Below, in pieces: positions 19,359 to 27,166 of a stretch of DNA of 64,000 nt. The notes under the pieces were generated by a model. That model saw only the letters and a list, made by a program, of their open reading frames with translations. It was not told the DNA's origin and made no database searches. Source of the stretch: Microbacterium sp. YJN-G (GTDB lineage: Bacteria; Actinomycetota; Actinomycetes; Actinomycetales; Microbacteriaceae); NCBI RefSeq assembly GCF_015040615.1, contig NZ_CP060402.1:992001-1056000 (forward strand), written 5' to 3'. How positions within the stretch are numbered: the stretch's first letter is position 1; the number at the start of each line of letters is the position of its first letter. The translations under genes and the position numbers were made by a program.

Positions 19359-21172
19359 GCTGACGGCACCAGTGCCTGGTCGAAGTACAGCCGCTCGGCA
19401 GCCTCGCCCTTCTTGCCGATGTTGAACGACGAGATCGGGCGGAAGTAGCCCATCACGCGCGTCCACACCTCGCACTGCTGGCCGCAGTCGGGGCACTCCT
19501 CGTGGTGACCCGACACGTAGCCGTGCTGCGGGCAGATCGAGAAGGTCGGGGTGACCGTGATGTACGGCAGGCGGAAGCCGGCCAGGCACCGGCGCACCAG
19601 CGTCTTGCACGCCTCAGCCGAGACCATCGCCTCGCCCATGTACAGGTGCAGCACCGTGCCGCCGGTGTACTTGCCCTGCAGCGCCTCCTGCAACTCCATC
19701 GCCTCGAACGCGTCGTCGGTGTACCCGACCGGCAGCTGCGACGAGTTCGTGTAGTACGGGTTCGCCTCGGTGCCGGCGTGCACGATCGCCTTGCCGAACC
19801 GCTCGATGTCCGACTTCGCGAGCCGGTACGTCGCACCCTCCGCGGGGCTGGCCTCGAGGTTGTACATGTTGCCGGTGGCCTCCTGGAACTCGACCATGCG
19901 CGCCCGCACGTGGTCGAGCAGAGCACCGACGAGCTCCTGTCCCTCATCCGAGGTGATGTCGGTGGTGTCGCGCGTGAAGTTGCGCACGAACTCGTTGAGC
20001 CCGTTCACCCCGATCGTCGAGAAGTGATTGTTCAGGTTGCCCAGGTACCGCTTGGTGTACGGGAACAGCCCGCCCTCGATGTGGTGATCGATCACGCGGC
20101 GCTTGGCCTCGAGGGTGTCGCGGGCGATCTCGACCAGCTCGTCGAGGCGGTGCAGCACAGCATCCATGTCACCGGAGTGCACGAAGCCGAGCCGCGCGCA
20201 GTTCACCGTCACCACACCGAGCGATCCGGTCTGCTCGGCGGAGCCGAACAGTCCATTGCCGCGCTTGAGCAGCTCGGTCAGGTCGAGCTGCAGACGGCAG
20301 CACATCGAGCGGATCATGTGCGGGTCGAGGTCGGAGTTCACGAAGTTCTGGAAATAGGGCAGGCCGTACTTCGCGGTCATCGCGAAGAGCTCGTCGACGA
20401 GCGGTCCGTCCCAGTCGAAATCCTTGGTGATGTTGTAGGTGGGGATCGGGAAGGTGAACGAGCGTCCGTCGGAGTCGCCCTGGCTCATCACCGCGATGAA
20501 CGCACGGTTGATCACGGCCATCTCCTCGGTGAGATCGGCGTACGTGAAGTCGCACACGGCGCCACCGATGAGCGGGTGCTGCTCGGCGAGGTCGTCGGGA
20601 ACGGTCCAGTCGAACGTCAGGTTCGTGAACGGGGTCTGCGTGCCCCAGCGCGAGGGGACGTTGAGGTTGAAGATGAACTCCTGGATCGCCTGCTCGACCT
20701 GCTCGTAGGTCAGTCCGTCCAGACGCACGAACGGGGCGAGGTAGGTGTCGAACGAGCTGAACGCCTGCGCGCCGGCCCACTCGTTCTGCAGGGTGCCCAG
20801 GAAGTTGACCATCTGCCCGAGCGCGCTGGTGAGGTGCTTCGGCGCGGACGATGCGATCTTGCCGGGGGCGCCGTTGAAGCCCTCCTCCAGCAGCATGCGC
20901 AGCGACCAGCCGGCGCAGTACCCGGCGAACATGTCCAGGTCGTGGATGTGCAGGTCGCCCTCGCGGTGGGCGATGCCCGCCTCGGGAGCGTAGACCTCGT
21001 CGAGCCAGTAGTTGGCGATCAGCTTGCCGGCTGAGTTGAGGATCAGGCCTCCCAGCGAGTAGCCCTGGTTGGCATTCGCGTTGACGCGCCAGTCGCCGCG
21101 CGAGAGGTATTCGTCGATCGTGCTTCCGACCTCGACCGTTCGCGGTTCGGGGCGGGATTCCGGTGTGCGCAT
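19355..21172 (-). CDS. nrdD: Anaerobic ribonucleoside-triphosphate reductase
   Basis: 605 residues, the class III reductase that makes dNTPs without oxygen. Seen: substrate-barrel segments (GDLHIHDLDMFAGYCAGW, MCCRLQLDLTELLKRGNG), the C-terminal zinc site with CPQHGY and CPDCGQQC, and the glycyl-radical segment RVMGYF with the radical Gly at 575. No ATP-cone is seen at the N-terminus, which starts directly before the catalytic domain. ATG at 21172 has the site GAGGAG. Two NrdR boxes lie upstream, so control by NrdR with other nrd genes is likely. Confidence 0.94.
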   Translation of the reverse strand: MRTPESRPEPRTVEVGSTIDEYLSRGDWRVNANANQGYSLGGLILNSAGKLIANYWLDEVYAPEAGIAHREGDLHIHDLDMFAGYCAGWSLRMLLEEGFNGAPGKIASSAPKHLTSALGQMVNFLGTLQNEWAGAQAFSSFDTYLAPFVRLDGLTYEQVEQAIQEFIFNLNVPSRWGTQTPFTNLTFDWTVPDDLAEQHPLIGGAVCDFTYADLTEEMAVINRAFIAVMSQGDSDGRSFTFPIPTYNITKDFDWDGPLVDELFAMTAKYGLPYFQNFVNSDLDPHMIRSMCCRLQLDLTELLKRGNGLFGSAEQTGSLGVVTVNCARLGFVHSGDMDAVLHRLDELVEIARDTLEAKRRVIDHHIEGGLFPYTKRYLGNLNNHFSTIGVNGLNEFVRNFTRDTTDITSDEGQELVGALLDHVRARMVEFQEATGNMYNLEASPAEGATYRLAKSDIERFGKAIVHAGTEANPYYTNSSQLPVGYTDDAFEAMELQEALQGKYTGGTVLHLYMGEAMVSAEACKTLVRRCLAGFRLPYITVTPTFSICPQHGYVSGHHEECPDCGQQCEVWTRVMGYFRPISSFNIGKKGEAAERLYFDQALVPSA

Positions 21173-21229
21173 GGTGTTCTCCTCGAGTTGTCGCGTTGTC
21201 TGCGCCCTTCCGACCACCGGTGCGCTCGA

Positions 21230-21276
21230 CCACTATATGTAGTGGTCGACCGTCTTGAAAAGTCCATATGTAGGGT
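21230..21276 (-). promoter_or_regulatory. Pair of NrdR boxes upstream of nrdD
   Basis: Box 1 is CCACTATATGTAGTGG (21230-21245), inside the near-perfect palindrome GACCACTATA/TGTAGTGGTC. Box 2, AGTCCATATGTAGGGT, lies at 21261-21276. The shared core ATATGTAG is exactly 31 bp apart, three helical turns, which is the known spacing type for paired NrdR boxes. Confidence 0.8.
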
Positions 21277-21473
21277 CGAAGCCGTGAAAAACCCTGTGGT
21301 GCAATCGCGTTTGTGAGGGTATGCAATCACGCGTGTCGTGCCCGGGATTCGCCGATTCCGGGTGTACAAGCGGTGCCTCGAGAGCGCCCGTGCAGGGGGT
21401 TCTGCGACGCCCCGGGTACGCTGGTCGATGGCCGCGTACGAGCCGTCAGCCGACCGGAAGTGACCCCACCACA

Positions 21474-22043
21474 GTGACTGAACCCAGCATCTTCGAGCCC
21501 GCGGGACGCGCCGTGCCCTTCGTCGAAGAGGGCGAGGGGCCGGTCACCCTGGCGCTGATCACGAACCGCGCTCTCGAGGCCGACGGCCTCGGCGTCATAG
21601 CGCACTACCTCGCCGAGGAGGCGGGGTTCCGCGTCATCCGCATCGGCGCGCGTGCCGCAGCCGACGGCATCACCGCATCCGACCGTGCCGCCGACGCGGC
21701 CGCGGTGCTCGCGCATCTCGGGATCGCCGACACCTGGATCGGCGGACACGGTCACGGCGGCACCGTCGCCCGCGTCTTCGCCGCACAGCACCACGAGCTC
21801 GTCAACGGCCTGCTGCTGCTGGGCGTGGAGGACGAGCAGATCGCCCTGGCCTCCGGCATCCCGGTCCTGATCATCCAGGCCGAGAACGACGAGGTCACTC
21901 ACGCCGCTCACGCCGAGGCGCTGCAGGCGACGGCGCCCGAGCGCGCGAGCATCGCACGCATCGCCGGCGCCGATCACTACTTCCCCGCCACCCACCCGAT
22001 CGAGACCGCGGTCGTGATCGAGGAGTACCTCGACTGGGATTGA
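21474..22043 (+). CDS. Alpha/beta-hydrolase-like protein, nucleophile apparently missing
   Basis: 189 residues. Order of strands and helices follows the alpha/beta hydrolase fold: an oxyanion-side stretch near residue 25-50, nucleophile-elbow-like WIGGHGHGGTVARVF, late acid in VLIIQAENDEVTH and late His in IAGADHYF. In the elbow GHGHGG the usual Ser of GxSxG is Gly, so a classical hydrolase is doubtful. GTG at 21474; a short ORF (ATG 21428, 11 codons) after -10 TACGCT precedes it. Confidence 0.7.
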   Translation: MTEPSIFEPAGRAVPFVEEGEGPVTLALITNRALEADGLGVIAHYLAEEAGFRVIRIGARAAADGITASDRAADAAAVLAHLGIADTWIGGHGHGGTVARVFAAQHHELVNGLLLLGVEDEQIALASGIPVLIIQAENDEVTHAAHAEALQATAPERASIARIAGADHYFPATHPIETAVVIEEYLDWD

Positions 22044-22082
22044 TCCGGCCGCGTCGACGGTGAGTCGGCGGGCTCCACGTCC

Positions 22083-22088
22083 TATGAT
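22083..22088 (+). promoter_or_regulatory. -10 element of the TehA-like gene (leaderless)
   Basis: TATGAT, 6 nt before the ATG at 22095. Confidence 0.6.
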
Positions 22089-22094
22089 CTGCTC

Positions 22095-23153
22095 ATGAAT
22101 CCGGTTCGGGAGTCGATCGCCCAGCTGGCGCCGGGCTACTTCGCGGCCGTGATGGGCACCGGCATCGTGTCGATCGGGCTGCACGACGTCGGCGTCGAGC
22201 CGCTGTCGATCGCAATGATGTGGATCGCGGCCGTGCTGTACCTGGTGCTGTGGGTGATGTACGTCTGGCGCGCGATCGCGTACCCGCATCAGGTCGTGGC
22301 AGATCTGCGGAACCCCGAGATCGCATTCGCCTTCTTCACCGTGGTGGCCGCCACCGACGTGCTCGGGGTGCGCCTGGCCAAGGAAGGGCTGATCGGCATC
22401 GCCGCGCCGCTGTTCCTGCTCGCCGCCGCGCTCTGGTTCGTGTTCGGCTACGTGCTGCCCTGGCAGGTGCTGATGACTCGCGACGGCAAACCCATTCTCG
22501 CCCGCGCGAACGGCACCTGGTTCATCTGGGCCGTGGCCAGCCAATCGCTGGCCGTCGGAATGGCGCAGCTGCGCCCCCATGCGGATGCCGTGGCCGCACC
22601 GTGGGTGGGCCTGCTCGCGGTGCTCGCGTGGTCAGTGGGCGCCATCCTGTACGCGGCGATGGCGATGCTCGTGCTGCTGCGCGTCGTGCACTTCGGCGTG
22701 ACGCCGGTGCAGTTCGATCCGGCCTACTGGGTCGCGATGGGTGCACTGGCGATCGCGGTGGTGGCGGGGGCGGGCATCGTCGAGACCGGCCGGACGCCCA
22801 TGGTGGATGCCGTGAGACCGCTGATCGCCGCGACCGTCGTGATCTTCTGGGTGTTCTGCCTATGGCTCATCCCGCTGCTGATCGGCGCGGGCTTCTGGCG
22901 TCACCTGGTGCATCGCGTGCCGCTGCGCTACGTGCCGACGCTGTGGTCGATGGTCTTCCCGATCGGCATGTTCGCGGTGGCCTCGATCTCACTCGGCACC
23001 GCCGATGAGCTTCCGGCGGCTGGCGCCGTCGGCCGAGTGGCGCTCGTCGTCGCCGTGCTCGTGTGGGCGGTCGTGTTCATCGCGATGCTGCACCGCGCGT
23101 TCCGCACGGTGTGGGACACGCTGCACCCGCGCTCCGTCGCGGTGAGCGCCTGA
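22095..23153 (+). CDS. TehA/SLAC1-type tellurite resistance/C4-dicarboxylate transporter
   Basis: 352 residues with about ten membrane helices. The start LAPGYFAAVMGTGIVSIG is the hallmark of the TDT family, which includes TehA, Mae1 and plant SLAC1 anion channels. It may export or channel small anions such as malate or sulphite; which one cannot be read from the sequence. ATG at 22095 is leaderless (-10 at 22083-22088). Convergent with the acetyltransferase gene. Confidence 0.87.
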   Translation: MNPVRESIAQLAPGYFAAVMGTGIVSIGLHDVGVEPLSIAMMWIAAVLYLVLWVMYVWRAIAYPHQVVADLRNPEIAFAFFTVVAATDVLGVRLAKEGLIGIAAPLFLLAAALWFVFGYVLPWQVLMTRDGKPILARANGTWFIWAVASQSLAVGMAQLRPHADAVAAPWVGLLAVLAWSVGAILYAAMAMLVLLRVVHFGVTPVQFDPAYWVAMGALAIAVVAGAGIVETGRTPMVDAVRPLIAATVVIFWVFCLWLIPLLIGAGFWRHLVHRVPLRYVPTLWSMVFPIGMFAVASISLGTADELPAAGAVGRVALVVAVLVWAVVFIAMLHRAFRTVWDTLHPRSVAVSA

Positions 23154-23156
23154 GAC

Positions 23157-23654
23157 TCAGCTGCGCAGCGGCTTGTGCAGGAACACCTGCTCAGTGCCGT
23201 CGTCCTGCGGTACGCGCTCGCTGACCCGGTAGCCGCACGACTCGTACAGCCGCAGGTTCGCCTCGCTGCGGCTGCCGGTGAACAGCTCGGCCGCGGCAGC
23301 TCCGCTGCGCTGCTCGGCGACCTCGAGCAGCCGCCGTCCGATACCCTCGCCCTGCATGTCGGGGGCGATCGCGATCCGCCCGATGAGCAGCAGGTCGCCG
23401 TCGAGACTGCCCCGGATCGCTCCCACCAGTCGTCCGCCGATGCGCGCGGTCCAGCCGGCGCAGTCCGTCAGCTCGGCGCGGACGGCCTCGAGGGTCTGCG
23501 TGAGCGGCGGCATGTCGACGCTGCCGTAGATCTGCGCCTCTGAGACGAACGCGGCCCGCTGCAGCGTCATCACCTCACCGGCATCATCCGGTGAGATCGC
23601 GGCGATGACGAGGTCGTCATCGTCGATCCCTGCGACGTGGTCCTGATCCGGCAT
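23157..23654 (-). CDS. GNAT family N-acetyltransferase
   Basis: 165 residues. Acetyl-CoA binding motif A is IGRIAIAPDMQGEGIGRRLL (about residues 93-112), followed by the helix EVAEQRSGAAAAELFTG and motif B LYESCGYR. The substrate is unknown. ATG at 23654 has an AGAGGGAG site. It stands alone, convergent with the TehA-like gene and divergent from dps. Confidence 0.88.
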   Translation of the reverse strand: MPDQDHVAGIDDDDLVIAAISPDDAGEVMTLQRAAFVSEAQIYGSVDMPPLTQTLEAVRAELTDCAGWTARIGGRLVGAIRGSLDGDLLLIGRIAIAPDMQGEGIGRRLLEVAEQRSGAAAAELFTGSRSEANLRLYESCGYRVSERVPQDDGTEQVFLHKPLRS

Positions 23655-23829
23655 CCTCTGCTCCCTCTCTGCATGCTCTCGACCTGATGGCACCCTCAAC
23701 GCGTACGCCGTCGCAGCACGGTAAATCAACCCCCTCGTGACCGCGCTCGACCCGATGTTAGCTTCGCTGCGCGCGTTCCCCCGAGCGCGCAGACCAGACG
23801 AACATCGCAGAATCCACGAGGTGATGAAC

Positions 23830-24393
23830 ATGGCAGACAAGCGCACGGCGAAGAGCAGCACGTCCGCGAAGAAGTCCGGATCGGCGAAGAAGACGGCCGG
23901 TGCCGAGACGACAGATCGTCAGAACGCCGAGAAGGGCTTCACGGCCTCGGCGACGCTCAGCCGCGACTTGCAGGCGGTGCTCGTCGACCTGATCGAGCTC
24001 TCGCTTCAGGGCAAGCAGGCGCACTGGAACGTCGTCGGCCGCAACTTCCGCGACATGCACCGCCAACTCGACGAGATCATCGCGGCGGCACGCGCCTTCA
24101 GCGACGATGTCGCAGAGAGGATGCGGGCGCTGCACGCCGTGCCGGATGGACGCAGCGCGACGATCGCGGGATCCACCACGCTGCCCGAGTTCCCCGCCGG
24201 CGAGGTGTCGACGACCGACACTGTCGACCTCATCACCCGCCGGCTGGAGGCGACGGTGGCCACCATGCGCTCGGTGCACGATGCCGTCGACGAGGAGGAT
24301 CCGACCTCGGCGGACATCCTGCACACCATCATCGAGAAGCTCGAGCAGTTCGCCTGGATGGTCAGCGCCGAGAACCGCACGCCCGAGGGCTGA
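23830..24393 (+). CDS. dps: Dps family DNA-binding/ferritin-like protein
   Basis: 187 residues. Forms dodecamers that oxidise and store iron and protect DNA. Ferroxidase ligands fit the Dps spacing: H65 (KQAHWNVVG), H77 and D81 (MHRQLDE), D92 and E96 (DDVAER). The first ~30 residues are a Lys/Ala/Ser-rich tail (KRTAKSSTSAKKSGSAKK) suited to DNA binding, as in other actinobacterial Dps. ATG at 23830 is favoured by GAGG 8 nt upstream; ATG at 23824 is two codons longer. Confidence 0.93.
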   Translation: MADKRTAKSSTSAKKSGSAKKTAGAETTDRQNAEKGFTASATLSRDLQAVLVDLIELSLQGKQAHWNVVGRNFRDMHRQLDEIIAAARAFSDDVAERMRALHAVPDGRSATIAGSTTLPEFPAGEVSTTDTVDLITRRLEATVATMRSVHDAVDEEDPTSADILHTIIEKLEQFAWMVSAENRTPEG

Positions 24394-24437
24394 CCTCATC
24401 CCCGCCGGCGTCCTGCGCCGAGCGGCCGAACACAGCA

Positions 24438-24474
24438 GAAGAGCCGCCGTCCCGAGGGGAGACGGCGGCTCTTC
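24438..24474. terminator. Terminator of dps and the HesB-like gene
   Basis: Perfect 14-bp arms GAAGAGCCGCCGTC (24438-24451) and GACGGCGGCTCTTC (24461-24474) between convergent genes. Confidence 0.75.
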
Positions 24475-24491
24475 CGGTCTGTGACGGCCCG

Positions 24492-24782
24492 TCAGGCCGG
24501 CTGGGGGAGCAGCGTGAACGACACCGCCCCCTGCTCGTCGACGGCGGCATCGAGCACCTTGTCGTCGAGAGCCTCGGCAGCGGCCTTCTCGAGGAAGACG
24601 TGCAGGTCCTCGTCGCCGATGACCGCGTCACCGGGTTCGGCGGTCGGGACGATGGTCACCGCGAAGCGCGGCTCGGCCTCCGTACCCGACGAGTGGATGC
24701 GCAGTCCCGCATCCGGGGTCGTGGCCTGCTGGGCGACGATTGTCGCCGCGATCGTGTTGGCGTTCTCGGTCAGGGTGAGCAA
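24492..24782 (-). CDS. HesB/IscA-like fold protein without cysteines
   Basis: 96 residues from a TTG start at 24782, which has an AAGGAG site 6 nt upstream. The pattern (ENANTIAATIV, AGLRIHSSG, FAVTIVPTAEPGDAVIG, ALDDKVLDAAV) follows the A-type Fe-S carrier (HesB) domain, but the three Cys that bind the cluster in IscA/ErpA are all absent. Actinobacteria often have such relatives; an Fe-S role is therefore doubtful. The family call is moderate. Confidence 0.65.
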   Translation of the reverse strand: MLTLTENANTIAATIVAQQATTPDAGLRIHSSGTEAEPRFAVTIVPTAEPGDAVIGDEDLHVFLEKAAAEALDDKVLDAAVDEQGAVSFTLLPQPA

Positions 24783-24907
24783 GTCGCTCTCCTTCCGGTT
24801 GCGGGACACCGCACCGGCCAGCGCGGTGTCCGAGCCACGATTCCGCACTCGCCGGACGCATTCAACCTCAGCGCCGAACTCGGAGGGCATTCACAACTCC
24901 GGGCGGC

Positions 24908-25399
24908 TCAGCTCATCCCTCGCCGCATCAGCTGCGGCAGCCCGACCCACAGCAGCAGGATCACGATCAGGCCGATGGCCGCTGAGATCACCGCCATCGG
25001 CCTGCTCAGCGTGACGTCCAGGATCAGCGCCACCACGCCGACGGTGACCGCGCCGATCACGACGAGATTCACCTTCACCAGCCGGTTCGCCGTCCGCACC
25101 AGCTCCGGCTTGCGCTGCTCGTGGAAGAGGATGCGGTGCAGCCCCACCGGTGCCAGGGCGAGCACGGTCGCCGTCGCCGCCAGCAGCACCAGCACGATGT
25201 AGAGCGCGACCTGGACAGCATCCAGATCGAGGAAGCGCGGCTGGAAGGCGACGGCCAGCAGGAAGCCGGTGAGGATCTGCGTGCCGGTCTGCATCACCCG
25301 CAGCTCCTGCATGAGCTCATTCCAGTTGCGATCGGCGCGCTCGGCCGGGGTCTCATCGGGGCGCGGCTCTTGCGCGTCGCCGGCGGTCGCTTCGTCCAT
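24908..25399 (-). CDS. DUF6328 family membrane protein
   Basis: 163 residues. A charged N-terminus (to about residue 35) leads into four membrane helices with the conserved-looking stretch WNELMQELRVMQTGTQILTG just before helix 1. This pattern fits the DUF6328 family (from memory). Function unknown. ATG at 25399 follows -10 TACGGT (25412-25407) by 7 nt, so leaderless. Confidence 0.75.
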   Translation of the reverse strand: MDEATAGDAQEPRPDETPAERADRNWNELMQELRVMQTGTQILTGFLLAVAFQPRFLDLDAVQVALYIVLVLLAATATVLALAPVGLHRILFHEQRKPELVRTANRLVKVNLVVIGAVTVGVVALILDVTLSRPMAVISAAIGLIVILLLWVGLPQLMRRGMS

Positions 25400-25516
25400 G
25401 TCCGGAACCGTACCGCGTGGGAGAAGGGATGGACAGCAGGCGCACACGGAACCCATCGGCCGAGGCGATCGGATGCTCCATCCCGGATGCCGTGCATCAG
25501 TCCCGGATGCCGCGAG

Positions 25517-26536
25517 TCACCATCTGCTGCGGACGTCCTCGGCCCAGCCGAGGATGCCGTCCGCCTCGATCCACTCGCCGTCGTCGGCTCGCAGCCTGCC
25601 CGACCAGTGCCCGAAGGCCTGGTTCGCCGTGGAGGCGACCAGCAGCAGCTCGGTTCTGCTCGAGCGCACATGGAACGGCGTGAACTCCAGCAGCATCCTG
25701 TCGTTGCGCACGTGCCACGGTGCCGACCAGTCATCGGCGTCGAACTGCCACTCCAGGGCGCCGGCGACCTTGTGCAGCCGCCCGTCCACGGTGAACGCGT
25801 TCTGCGAGACGCCGTGCCGGACCGCGAGGGGTCCGCAGCCACCCAGCTGCAGCCCGATCCGTCGTCGGCCGGCCATCCCGGCCCCCGCGCCCCAGTTCCC
25901 GTGCGTCCGGTACGGCAGGCGTCCGCGCAGATGATCCAGGATCGCCCACGACGAACCGGCCGGCACGTCGTACTCGACGCCGTCCACGCGGATCGTGCCG
26001 TGCGCCGGACGGTCGACGTCCTTCACGGTGTACTCGGCGTGGAACGGGCTGAACGGCGCCGCGGTGCCCATCGCCTCATGGCGGCTCGGACGTGTCGCGA
26101 CGATGTCGACGTTCACCCGCGGGGTGCGCGCGAGCAGCAACGTGCCGGCGTCGGCATCCACGAACTCGAGGGTCGCGCGTCGTCCGCGTGATCGGGCGGG
26201 ACCGTGCCCGAGTGTGCCTGGCAGTTCGACGCCCAGATCGAGCGGGCTGATCTCGAACAGGTCGACCTCCTCGCGACGAGCCCGATCGAGCACCCACACG
26301 CCGCGCACGTTGGCATAGTCGAGCGCGCCGATCGTGAGGGCGATGATGTGGGTGGGGGAGGTGATCGCCCAGTACTCCCAGCGCTTGTTGCGGCCCCAGC
26401 CGCGGGCGCCCTGCCCCACCCCGTCGGTGTCGATCAGCTGCCGCCGGGTCCAGCCGATGGCGGCCGGGTTCTGCAGTCCGCGGTCGTCGAGCAGCCGTAC
26501 CGGGTCGGTGAGCTCGCGCTCGGACTCGTCGCTCAT
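25517..26536 (-). CDS. DUF2804 family protein
   Basis: 339 residues, soluble, with many Trp and beta-rich segments: KRWEYWAITSPTHIIALTIG near residue 55, FSPFHAEYTVKDVDRPAHG near 165 and RTHGNWGAGAG near 215. This fits DUF2804, a family of unknown function. ATG at 26536; a 38-codon ORF just upstream ends in ATGA overlap with this start, so translation may be coupled. No catalytic motif is recognised. Confidence 0.75.
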   Translation of the reverse strand: MSDESERELTDPVRLLDDRGLQNPAAIGWTRRQLIDTDGVGQGARGWGRNKRWEYWAITSPTHIIALTIGALDYANVRGVWVLDRARREEVDLFEISPLDLGVELPGTLGHGPARSRGRRATLEFVDADAGTLLLARTPRVNVDIVATRPSRHEAMGTAAPFSPFHAEYTVKDVDRPAHGTIRVDGVEYDVPAGSSWAILDHLRGRLPYRTHGNWGAGAGMAGRRRIGLQLGGCGPLAVRHGVSQNAFTVDGRLHKVAGALEWQFDADDWSAPWHVRNDRMLLEFTPFHVRSSRTELLLVASTANQAFGHWSGRLRADDGEWIEADGILGWAEDVRSRW

Positions 26537-26649
26537 TGCACGCTCCGGACGGGGATGACGGTCACCGTCGCGAAGGCGATCACCATGGACGGCCGGAACG
26601 GCAGACCAGGCTGACGGGTCACCTGCAGGGTAGAAGCGGCGATGCTCAC
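26533..26649 (-). CDS. 38-residue ORF overlapping the DUF2804 start
   Basis: GTG at 26649 with GAAAGGA 5 nt upstream reads VSIAASTLQVTRQPG, then a hydrophobic MVIAFATVTVIPV and ends SVQ, with stop TGA overlapping the next ATG (ATGA). It is too short for family assignment. The ribosome site and the exact stop-start overlap suggest a coupled leader ORF, but chance cannot be excluded. Confidence 0.35.
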   Translation of the reverse strand: MSIAASTLQVTRQPGLPFRPSMVIAFATVTVIPVRSVQ

Positions 26650-26882
26650 GAGCATCCTTTCGGGCGCGACGATGCGCCGTGGACCGGCATCGCGCGGGGG
26701 GCACGGCGCCGGAGTCGGGTCCTCTCACTGTACGTGCTGGTCGCCGCCTGCGGAACGGCGGGCCGGTGGAATGACGGAATGGCGGAATGACGGGCCGGTG
26801 TGGTGGGCGTCCAGTGTGGTGGCGGGCGATGCGGATGCCGTGGTCCGGCCCCGGCGCCTCCGGGGAGGCGTACGATCGAGGG

Positions 26883-27041
26883 ATGGCTGAACAGAAGGCT
26901 CCCGGCCTCGAGGCGTCGTCATCGCCCGCGCTCACCGCGCCCCCGGGACTGCAGATCCTCGGCTCGGAGTCCGAGGTCGGGCTGTGCACCGACGGGTACT
27001 GCGTGCTGCCGCCCGCCGTGCCGGCTGCGCGCGCCGACTGA
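26883..27041 (+). CDS. 52-residue protein with C-terminal CxxxxC motif
   Basis: MAEQKAPGLEASSSPALTAP at the start, then GLQILGSESEVGLCTDGYCV and a Pro/Ala tail. The cysteines are in LCTDGYC. ATG at 26883 with -10 TACGAT (26871-26876), 6 nt upstream, a strong leaderless signature that argues for expression. It stands alone, pointing at the convergent aroG. Function unknown; a redox or metal-binding role of the Cys pair is a guess. Confidence 0.55.
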   Translation: MAEQKAPGLEASSSPALTAPPGLQILGSESEVGLCTDGYCVLPPAVPAARAD

Positions 27042-27166
27042 AGCCGCAGACTCCGCACTCCGCCCTTCCCGACTCCGCCCTCCCGCGCCGTCCGGTCCTC
27101 GCGCCCGGCGCCCCGGTGCGGCCCCGCAGCATCGCTGCGATCCACGCCGGGGCGACCCGGCGGCGC

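Noticed and set aside
19502..21034. Long open frame opposite nrdD
   Set aside because: Antisense shadow of a well-identified gene in high-GC DNA; no motif, no start signal, composition rich in Arg/His/Val as expected for a shadow.
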